Below are positions 43,005 to 50,000 of a stretch of DNA of 50,000 nt, piece after piece. The translations under genes were made by a program, and so were the position numbers. Source of the DNA: Diphasiastrum complanatum (lineage: Eukaryota; Streptophyta; Lycopodiopsida; Lycopodiales; Lycopodiaceae); assembly GCA_029204225.1 (NCBI GenBank), contig CM055105.1:15618688-15668687 (forward strand). The letters run 5' to 3'. Position 1 is the stretch's first letter, and each line of letters opens with the position of its first letter. The notes beneath the pieces are model-generated. The model was not told where the DNA came from. It saw nothing but the letters and a program-made list of their open reading frames with translations, and did not search any database.

Positions 43005-46000
43005 TTAACTTGCTAGTTTTACAACACTACTTTGTTCCAACTTAAGAATGATCTCCGTCATCAGAATAGATCTCTTCTCAAGGATCCTAATATGTACAAA
43101 ATAGGACACAACATAATTGATATAGATAATAGTGTCCATATAGGATGCTTCACTATTTCTTACATCAATTTTACATAGAATCATAAAAATGGTACATGTA
43201 AAAGAACATAGAATCTCAATTAATGAATTCCTCCATGTATCCATCTCTGGTTTCTCTGTAAAATAGCAGCAAACAAGTTGTAAATGAAAGTGATCAACAA
43301 GTGTTTGCATGCCTCCTCCACATTTCACTATACATATAGTGAATGCAACATGTATCTCCATGAATGAACTTCCATCACCACCTTGCCTTTGTAGATCTTC
43401 AATCCATGAAAGCCTTTGAGTGAATGAATGCCAAAAAGATGTGTTCCCTACTCCATTTGAATGACCAAAACCTGAACTTGAAATACTTGAAGTACCTCCA
43501 CAAGATTTGCACACAACGCTTGATCCTACAATGTCAACAAGTTGCCAATTTGCCAACACTAGAATACTAGATCTTGAACTTTGTTCAAAAGAAAACATAT
43601 TGACCACTTCAATACCTTTCAAGATCTGAATGAATTCATGTACTTGATCATACAAACCAGCAATGATAACTATTCCATCTCCAAGATCCAAAGGATGCAA
43701 AACTATGGAACTAGTTTTATTGAAATTTGACAATTTCAACACATTGACATAACAATGTTCATACATGAGATTAGGCAAGTGAGGTAGAGTAAGAAGACAC
43801 TTCCTTGCAGCTCCAAAGACCTTACTTGAACCTTCAAGAACCTGTAAAAACAGATCCAAAATGCCTTGACCATTTGTCTCTTCTTTGATGCTTTTCACTA
43901 GCTTCGAATTGCCACTTGTCTCTTGGTGTTGATGAAGCAATCCAAGATCAACCTCTTGATCTTCCAATAAGACATCAAAGATCTTGCATATGTGAACATC
44001 TTCAGATCTGAAACTCTGAAGATACTCCCTCTCAAACACATGATTAAGATCCCACAAGATCTCATCAATGCTCAAATTTGACCCTTCACTATAGTTAGTG
44101 AAAACAATGCCACCATCATAAACCAAAAGATAGATTCCAACATTTCCATTTAACATGAAGTAGAGTAGGTGAAGATGAGTATCAAACCTAATCAAAACAG
44201 CCCTCTTGAGTTCATAACAAACCTCAATAAGCTCACCAATGATATCTCCCTTGCCTTGAAGAAGTTGCCACTTGAGTTGCTCCATGTAGTCTTCTTCAAC
44301 CAACCTTTTGCCATCTTGACCATGAATGAACAATCCACCACAATCATAGAATGCTTTGAGTTGATGAAGAGATGTTAGATCCATGCTTTGGATCTTCCCA
44401 AGAACCACTCTTCCATTGCCCTTTCCTTCACAAGACTCCCTCTTAATGCTAGCACCACAAAAGTTAGAAACCTCCCTCTTGATAGTTGCACCATAAGAAG
44501 TAGAAGACTCTTGAATATTAGAAGCCAAGAAAAGAATCCTTAGTACCTTCAACATAAGAGTGATTGAAGTACTCTCTCTTTTCAAACATGAACTTCTACT
44601 CAATGATTTAGGTAATGAGTCATATGATAATGATTCTTCCTCACTATCGTTCATAAAAACATCATTCAAAGTACATCCTACTTTGAACACTTCACATACT
44701 TCTCTTCCTTTTGACTTGTGATCTCCCTCACCAAGTCTCATGATAGAAACCTTTGATCTACTCTTTTTATGAAGAAATGTGACACCACTTGTTGCACAAA
44801 TGACTTTATCACAAAAAGATGTAAAAGAACCATTTCCTTCAAGCATGCTCAAAGCACCATCATCTTTTCCCACATGATTACATACATCAATATGAAAAGA
44901 ATTAGAAGAACAACCATCTTCTTGCAAAGAATGACACTTAGCATCTCCATCTTTTTCCATATGAACAAACAAGTCATTAGCAACAATCACTTCCAAAGAA
45001 GAATCTTCATCAACTCCATTGATGAAGTTAGCTCCTTCCTTACCTTTTCCATTTTTGCACTTGCCATCTAGCACCATTGAAGAACCACCAAGCCTTGGAA
45101 GTCCATGAGTAGAAGAGTACAAACATGATGCTAATTTAGCTCCACATGACTCCATATGACTAGTAGGTAACACTAGTGCATCTTCAAGATCCAATGGATC
45201 CAAAAAATTGACCATAGATTCACCAAAGCTTGCCAAGTTAGCACAACAATTATCATCTCCAAGAAGTACATTAGATCTCAACCTAGATCTAGCATTTTGT
45301 TTCTTATGGCATTCATTTGCAAAATGTCCTTTTATCCCACAATAAAAACATTTGAACTTGGACTTATCTTGCTTCCTACTTTGCAAAGAAGAAGAATGCT
45401 TTCCATGCTCCAAACTACCTTGCTTGGACCACTTGCCTTTGAACTTGCCCTTTGTGAAAAGAGCTTCTTCATCTCCACCTTGTGTTGATGCATCACCACC
45501 TTTGGCTTGCAACCTATGCTCTTCAGCCACCAAGATCTCTTGCAAGTCATTGACACTTGGCAAGGACTTTTGTATAGCAAAGCATTGTACAAGGTTAGAA
45601 TGTTCATCAAGCAAACCATTCAACATGACTTGAACTAGTTCCCCATCCTTTATGCTTTCATCTATGCATGCTAGATCATCATTCAAGGATTTAACCTTCA
45701 AGACAAATGAATGTGCACTCTCTCCCTCTCTTTGACAACTTTGGAAGATTTGCCTTCTTAGGGTGAGAACCCTAGATGTGGATTTGGACTCATAGATCTT
45801 CTTCAAAGCATTCCATGCTTCACTTGAAGAAGTACATTTACCAACTTCTTTAAGAAGTTCATTGGTAACATTCATCTTTATGATATGTAAGGCTCTTTTA
45901 GCCCTTCTATCAAAATTTAGTTGCTCTTGAAGAATTAGAGGTCTTTCTTCAATTCCCACAACTATATCCATTAGCTCATTCAACTCTAGTAAAGACTCCA

Positions 46001-46145
46001 TCCTCACTTTCCAAGTTGAATAGTTTGTAGAGTTTAACCTCTCTTTAGCTTCCAACATGATTCCACCATTGGATGTCATGATGCTAAAATCTTCTTGTGT
46101 CCTTAGGCTCTGTTCTAATGCACCTAGCACTCTCCTTTCTCTCAA
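43005..46145 (-). CDS. Gag protein fused to a long unrecognised C-terminal region (1,046 aa)
   Basis: Residues 30-75 (LNSTNYSTWKVRMESLLE) are the DUF4219-like start of Copia Gag; about 105-215 are the UBN2-type capsid region (SEAWNALKKIYESKS, RRQIFQSCQREGESAHSFVL); residues 266-279 are a perfect CCHC zinc knuckle (CFYCGIKGHFANEC) that should bind the element's RNA. Met23 (MTSNGG) is a likelier start than Met1, as many Copia Gags begin shortly before this domain. About 750 residues follow without an Asp-Ser-Gly protease, HHCC/DDE integrase, YVDD or RNase H motif. That part is Ser/Cys/Gly-rich, has a near repeat GATIKRE/GASIKRE (about 575-595), and contains hydrophobic stretches near the end. 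It remains open to 16 bases from the LTR, which suggests the frame is recent or under constraint. It may be captured host or viral-type sequence; I do not recognise it. Confidence 0.85.
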   Translation of the reverse strand: MRERRVLGALEQSLRTQEDFSIMTSNGGIMLEAKERLNSTNYSTWKVRMESLLELNELMDIVVGIEERPLILQEQLNFDRRAKRALHIIKMNVTNELLKEVGKCTSSSEAWNALKKIYESKSTSRVLTLRRQIFQSCQREGESAHSFVLKVKSLNDDLACIDESIKDGELVQVMLNGLLDEHSNLVQCFAIQKSLPSVNDLQEILVAEEHRLQAKGGDASTQGGDEEALFTKGKFKGKWSKQGSLEHGKHSSSLQSRKQDKSKFKCFYCGIKGHFANECHKKQNARSRLRSNVLLGDDNCCANLASFGESMVNFLDPLDLEDALVLPTSHMESCGAKLASCLYSSTHGLPRLGGSSMVLDGKCKNGKGKEGANFINGVDEDSSLEVIVANDLFVHMEKDGDAKCHSLQEDGCSSNSFHIDVCNHVGKDDGALSMLEGNGSFTSFCDKVICATSGVTFLHKKSRSKVSIMRLGEGDHKSKGREVCEVFKVGCTLNDVFMNDSEEESLSYDSLPKSLSRSSCLKRESTSITLMLKVLRILFLASNIQESSTSYGATIKREVSNFCGASIKRESCEGKGNGRVVLGKIQSMDLTSLHQLKAFYDCGGLFIHGQDGKRLVEEDYMEQLKWQLLQGKGDIIGELIEVCYELKRAVLIRFDTHLHLLYFMLNGNVGIYLLVYDGGIVFTNYSEGSNLSIDEILWDLNHVFEREYLQSFRSEDVHICKIFDVLLEDQEVDLGLLHQHQETSGNSKLVKSIKEETNGQGILDLFLQVLEGSSKVFGAARKCLLTLPHLPNLMYEHCYVNVLKLSNFNKTSSIVLHPLDLGDGIVIIAGLYDQVHEFIQILKGIEVVNMFSFEQSSRSSILVLANWQLVDIVGSSVVCKSCGGTSSISSSGFGHSNGVGNTSFWHSFTQRLSWIEDLQRQGGDGSSFMEIHVAFTICIVKCGGGMQTLVDHFHLQLVCCYFTEKPEMDTWRNSLIEILCSFTCTIFMILCKIDVRNSEASYMDTIIYINYVVSYFVHIRILEKRSILMTEIILKLEQSSVVKLAS

Positions 46146-47241
46146 TAAATGAAGAAGGAGAAGATCTTAAAAGATTTAGAACCCTAAATGACCTCTATCT
46201 TGAAACTATTTGGCTTTCAAGCATAGAAAGGAAGATTGAAACACATGCAACACTTTGCACACACTAAGAATGGATTACAAACTCAAACCAACCTGAACAC
46301 ACTCTTGCTTAAGCTCTCAAACTTTCCAGCAAGTGACCAAATCAAGTTATGGTGTGAAGAGTTACTTGCATTCTTAGAAAATACCCAAAACTAGGATGCT
46401 AAAATTACCTAGTAATGAACAAACTTGATCAACATATGATCACCACACTAAGATATTGATTCAACCTGTAAAACCACATGTAAACCACACTTCTAAAAGT
46501 TTATAAACTCCAGCAAGTGATAAATACAAGATTTAGAGGTGAATGAATGAGCACACTTAGTGAATCACAAGACTAGCTTCACTATCTTGTCAAAATTTGG
46601 TGTTTAGATGTAGATCTAAGATCACTTCACATGAGAATGTTCCTCAACCTGTTAAGAACCTGAAAACACACTTGCATAATGGTTAACACCTTCCAGCAAA
46701 TGCTCCAATCAAATTACATAAGGAGAGTTACTTACATGCTCAACAAAGTACACCAAAATTTATGCCAAAATTGATGACAATCTTTACAATATGCTCTTCA
46801 CAATGGAGCTTACAATATGTTCACCCAAAAAAGGGGATCTTTCATCCAAATGGGAGCTTTGCTCAGCCTTTAGGAGAATTACAACTCACTCAAAAGAGCA
46901 TTTGTCATCCACTTAAGGAGAAGTTTCATCCACTTAAGGAGAGTGTTCATCCAAGAATGGAGATTGTCAACAATAGGATTGAAAAGAACATTGTTAGTAT
47001 TGAATATGCACAAGCCTCACAATCAACAAATGATTAGGTGTTATGATCTGATCCAAAATAGTTTCTTTTCAGCCTCTGATCTTCAATAGACCTGAAATAT
47101 GCTTTTGATCCACAAGTTCAACTCACAAAACAAAGGTTAGTAAGATTTGATCAACAAAGCAATGCAAAATCATGCTAGAACTTGATCAAACATCCAAATA
47201 TCACCAAAAATGGAATACTTACTATGAATAGAAGCCAACCA
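46146..47241 (-). other. Leader of the Gag-only element
   Basis: About 1.1 kb between primer site and Gag. On the plus strand it holds three loosely related blocks around CCAGCAA(G/A)TG (46327, 46511, 46694), spaced about 183 bp, each preceded by AACCTG. A short direct repeat CATCCACTTAAGGAGA lies at 46908-46944. No gene; packaging or leader structure is possible. Confidence 0.5.
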
Positions 47242-47253
47242 GCTCTGATACCA
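47242..47253 (-). promoter_or_regulatory. Primer-binding site of the Gag-only element
   Basis: Minus strand TGGTATCAGAGC directly abuts the LTR end (..TTTTTCACA). It is complementary to the initiator tRNA-Met end, as in most plant Copia elements. Confidence 0.95.
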
Positions 47254-47900
47254 TGTGAAAAATACAGATCCTAAGTGGATCTAAACTCCAAGATCATTGG
47301 CTTGAATGCTTGCACTCCAAACTACATAAGCTAGAAATTGGCAACACATTCTATGCTACCTAGAATGCAAAGAACTTGATCAAAAAGCATTTATCACAAA
47401 TGGAAACTTCCATAAACATCAAGTGCGGCCCAAAATAGCATTATACAGTCCATAATACATCAGCCTACCACTTTTGGAAAGCACCTAAGATCATACACAC
47501 AAAGCTTGAACTCAATCACTACACAATGCCAACAATGGAAGGAGAACCCAATAGAAAAATCTCTCATTAAGCAAATGAATACAATGGATCTGCTCCAACC
47601 TGTTTCTCCACGGCCTACCTGCTATATATAGCTGAGAGAGATGACTCTCTCTCCTCTCTCTAGACCCTCCTTACCTAAAATATGCCCTATATAGGTAAAA
47701 TTGGCATATATGTCCAAAATACATGAAAATGGACTCATTTCGAAGGTCTTGAAGTTTGACACTTCTTCATACTGAAAAAATACACTTACTAAAAATATCT
47801 AGACCTGTTTCACACGTGTGAAAAGTCAGATCCTAAACTATGTGCCATTTTTAGCAATTTTGGCCTAAAACTAGACAAGGAAATGTTGACAATTTTCACA
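47254..47900 (-). repeat. 5' LTR of the Gag-only element (647 bp)
   Basis: Same ends and length as 42345-42991. The TATA-like TATATATAG near 47625 should serve as its promoter. Confidence 0.95.
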
Positions 47901-47905
47901 GATAT
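47901..47905. other. Target duplication GATAT (right)
   Basis: Partner of 42340-42344. Confidence 0.95.
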
Positions 47906-48423
47906 CACCCATGCTCAGTGAGTTTCAGTCCCAAGGTGGCCGTCCCAAAATGAAGACCAACTGCTATAGAAGATCTCCCCTGAAATTGCCCTTTCCAACT
48001 TTTGACTTCCTGCTTGCGTCTGGTGGGCGTTGTCGCAAATGAAACTAACCCAAGAAACAGGCTAGCCATCCATCCTTTGCAAACATTGAGTTATTTCGTT
48101 GTCGTTCACGTGTGAGTACTTGAACTGCAAATCCGCCCCACAGATTCTGTAGTCCTTTTTGTTTGATGGTATCAGCCTTCAAAAGAAAATGTTCCTTCTC
48201 GAGCCATCAGCTCCTTGTATCACAAGCAATCATGCAAACCAGGCAAAGCACGAGTACTAAGACTCACCACGAATACGTACAAGTAAGACACTCAGGCAGG
48301 TTTACTAACAAGTAACAAAGACAAGGTCCGCCTTTGAGATGGTCCTGCCAACGGACCTTTGCCTGGCCGCACCCATACAAATCGATCACGGAATCAGCCC
48401 ACATAGGACACCCCTCCAACCAT

Positions 48424-48970
48424 CCGTGCTTTCACCATTAAGCAGCACATTGCCTCAGTCACGCCCCACCACCTTTTGGTCGATAGCCCTTATAGCTAAA
48501 CGATCGGCAGCTATCCTTGAATATACCACCCCCGTGGACGCACCCGTGCTTTCACCGTCAGGCAGCACATTGCCTCAGTAACGCCCCCACCAAATCTAGT
48601 CGATAGCCCTTATAGCTAAACGATCGGCAGCGTGCCCCCCAATCGTGGACGCACCCGTGCTTTCACCGTTAGGCAGCACATTGCCTCAGTAACGCCCCCA
48701 CCAAATTTGGTCGATAGCCCTTATAGCTAAACGAATGGCAGCTATCCTTGAATATACCACCCCCGTGGACGCACCCGTGCTTTCACCGTTAGGCAGCACA
48801 TTGCCTCAGTAACGCCCCCACCAAATTTCGTCGATAGCCCTTATAGCTAAACGATCGACAGCATACCACCCAAATCGTGGACGCACCCGTGCTTTCACCG
48901 TTAGGCAGCACATTGCCTTAGTAACGCCCCGACCAAATTTTGTCGATAGCCCTTATAGCTAAACGAACGG
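48424..48970 (-). repeat. Tandem array, five units of 111-120 bp
   Basis: Units start CCGTGCTTTCACC at 48424, 48544, 48655, 48775 and 48887; each holds GGCAGCACATTGCC (AAGCAGCAC in the first) and TCGATAGCCCTTATAGCT. Lengths alternate 120, 111, 120, 112, so a higher-order two-unit repeat may have been copied. Other family-B copies hold one such unit. Confidence 0.85.
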
Positions 48971-49273
48971 TGGCCATCGCGAATATGTCACCCCGCACCC
49001 CACAAGGCACAGACCGTGCTTACACCATCCTAATGGCAGCACATTGCCTCATCTGTCCTACGTGCAGACGGCGCCAGGCCCGAACCGCGGAAACTGACCG
49101 TGCTTACACCTCAAGGGCAGCACCTTGACTCATCAAGCCCCCGTCCTGCCAACCACCCCGACCGTGGACGCACCCGTGCTTACACTGTGGGCAGCACCTT
49201 GCACAACAGTTGTCTTGATGAACCCCAAACCGTGGCCAATTCCGTGAGATTCGCATAGCTGACCGGCCAGTCG

Positions 49274-49285
49274 GCTCTGATACCA
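49274..49285 (-). promoter_or_regulatory. Family-B primer-binding site
   Basis: Minus strand TGGTATCAGAGC, two bases from the LTR end at 49288. Confidence 0.85.
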
Positions 49286-49287
49286 CA

Positions 49288-50000
49288 TGTAGCGCAGGCA
49301 TCCCAAAGGGAGCCGGGAACCACGACTTAGCTTTCCAGCCTTCAACTCTTGCCATCCGAACCCACTTGACATACAAGCAGCCAACTCGCCAACAACGATC
49401 AGACTTAACCAACTTGAAGTTCCGAGGACCAACATTGAGATCCAACCTGGCGCCATGCCAGATCGGGGGTCCCGACGTGGGTGACTTCCCTCCAAGCAAG
49501 CCGCCCGACATACATCAAACTTAACCAACTCGAAGCTTCGTTACAGACGAGTAACATCCATTCCAAGCAAGCGGTCTGACTTACATCAGACTTAACCAAC
49601 TGAAAGCTTCGTCACGAGCGCTGGAAGCCAACCTGGCGCCACGCCAGACTGGACAGCCATAAACAGGTAACATCCACCCAAGCAAGCCATCCAACTCAGT
49701 CGACAGATTAGAGCCCGTTCCCCAAGAGCTTAACCCATTCACGTTCATGCAAGAAACACTCAGAACCACAAGCCGCGACAGATATGGAAACAACCAGTTC
49801 CTGGACCAAATGGTCCTGACAGCATACCGCTGGCGCCACGGACCGAATGGTCCCGACGGCATACCGCTGGCGTCCCGGGATACGACCCTCAGCTATGTGC
49901 CAAGTTAAAAATTTTGAAAGCGGCCTTACAACTGGCGCTTTTACCGAACACTGAAACCCAGAAGGCAATCAGAGTCAGTTTGAGGAAAATCCCACTTTAT
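49288..50000 (-). repeat. Family-B 5' LTR, cut by the window end
   Basis: Begins TGTAGCGCAGG (LTR end on the minus strand) and runs out of the window inside the LTR at the CCCACTTTAT tract. It includes the uninterrupted GGGATACGACCC site matching the solo-LTR target. Confidence 0.85.

Larger units (their letters stand above)
42345..47900 (-). mobile_element. Young non-autonomous Copia-type element, Gag only (5,556 bp)
   Basis: Two 647-bp LTRs that look identical by eye, duplication GATAT, perfect TGGTATCAGAGC primer site, purine tract and a long intact frame make this the best preserved element of the window. It carries Gag but no protease, integrase, reverse transcriptase or RNase H, so it needs a helper. 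Its layout resembles the TR-GAG class of plant elements, though with a much longer frame. The element sits in a family-B internal region. Confidence 0.92.
47906..49287 (-). mobile_element. Family-B internal region, proximal part
   Basis: Continues 42344 and ends at the primer site 49274-49285. It holds the expanded tandem array at 48424-48970 and eight copies of a hairpin motif. No recognisable protein. Confidence 0.8.

Noticed and set aside
44769-45071. Plus-strand frames inside the Gag-only element
   Set aside because: They are antisense to the 1,046-codon frame and show no independent signal.
42345-47900. The 647-bp direct repeats as a segmental duplication
   Set aside because: TG..CA ends, primer site, purine tract and the GATAT duplication show they are LTRs.
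1-50000. Bacterial operons, CRISPR, rRNA or tRNA genes, organelle DNA
   Set aside because: None was recognised; introns, plant retrotransposons and AATAAA signals show nuclear plant-type DNA.

Overview
This is a eukaryotic, land-plant-type window made almost entirely of nested and decayed transposable elements. No clearly intact host gene was found. GT..AG introns, plant-type Copia and chromovirus retrotransposons primed by initiator tRNA-Met, Helitron remains, long (GA)n/(TA)n/(CT)n runs and a possible aerolysin-like pseudogene pair together suggest a large, repeat-rich genome. A fern such as Ceratopteris is my best guess (about 0.5), because bacterial-type aerolysin genes have, to my recollection, been reported there.

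Layout, left part. 1-1117: tail and 3' LTR of a Ty3/Gypsy chromovirus (family A). 1118-2030: 5' part, with promoter, of a possible aerolysin-like gene. 2576-9216: Copia 3 integrase, invaded by Copia 1, which was itself invaded by Copia 2 (5-bp duplication GGAAC); an inversion has since put the two GGAAC copies in opposite orientation. 9236-12480: intron-bearing pseudogene of unrecognised family. 12700-13590: RBM28/NOP4-like RNA-binding protein pseudogene. 14640-18300: Helitron-like 3' ends, a Helitron Rep N-terminal fragment and an 18-bp minisatellite.

Middle. 19071-30187 is one family-B element (about 1.16-1.2 kb LTRs, no recognisable pol) bounded by the duplication AAAGC. A second family-B copy sits antisense in its 5' LTR (duplication GTCAC), and later inversion, deletion and a family-A chromovirus insertion scrambled it. 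30193-35236 is mostly unassigned sequence plus two further Helitron-like ends with minisatellites.

Right part. 35237-36440 holds the 3' part of the possible aerolysin-like gene. 36441-50000 is a tandem LTR-internal-LTR-internal-LTR array of family B. It contains a family-A solo LTR (39727-40623, duplication GATAC) and a fresh non-autonomous Copia-type element (42345-47900). That element has two apparently identical 647-bp LTRs, the duplication GATAT, a perfect primer site and polypurine tract, and one 1,046-codon reading frame: Gag plus about 750 unrecognised residues. The uninterrupted target of this insertion is preserved in the neighbouring family-B copy near 37840.

The elements work as a hierarchy. 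Autonomous chromoviruses and Copia elements are present only as wrecks, while the non-autonomous elements (family B, the Gag-only Copia) carry the signals needed to be mobilised in trans. All LTR and boundary calls rest on reading terminal TG..CA motifs, target duplications and within-window copy comparison; percent identities were not computed.
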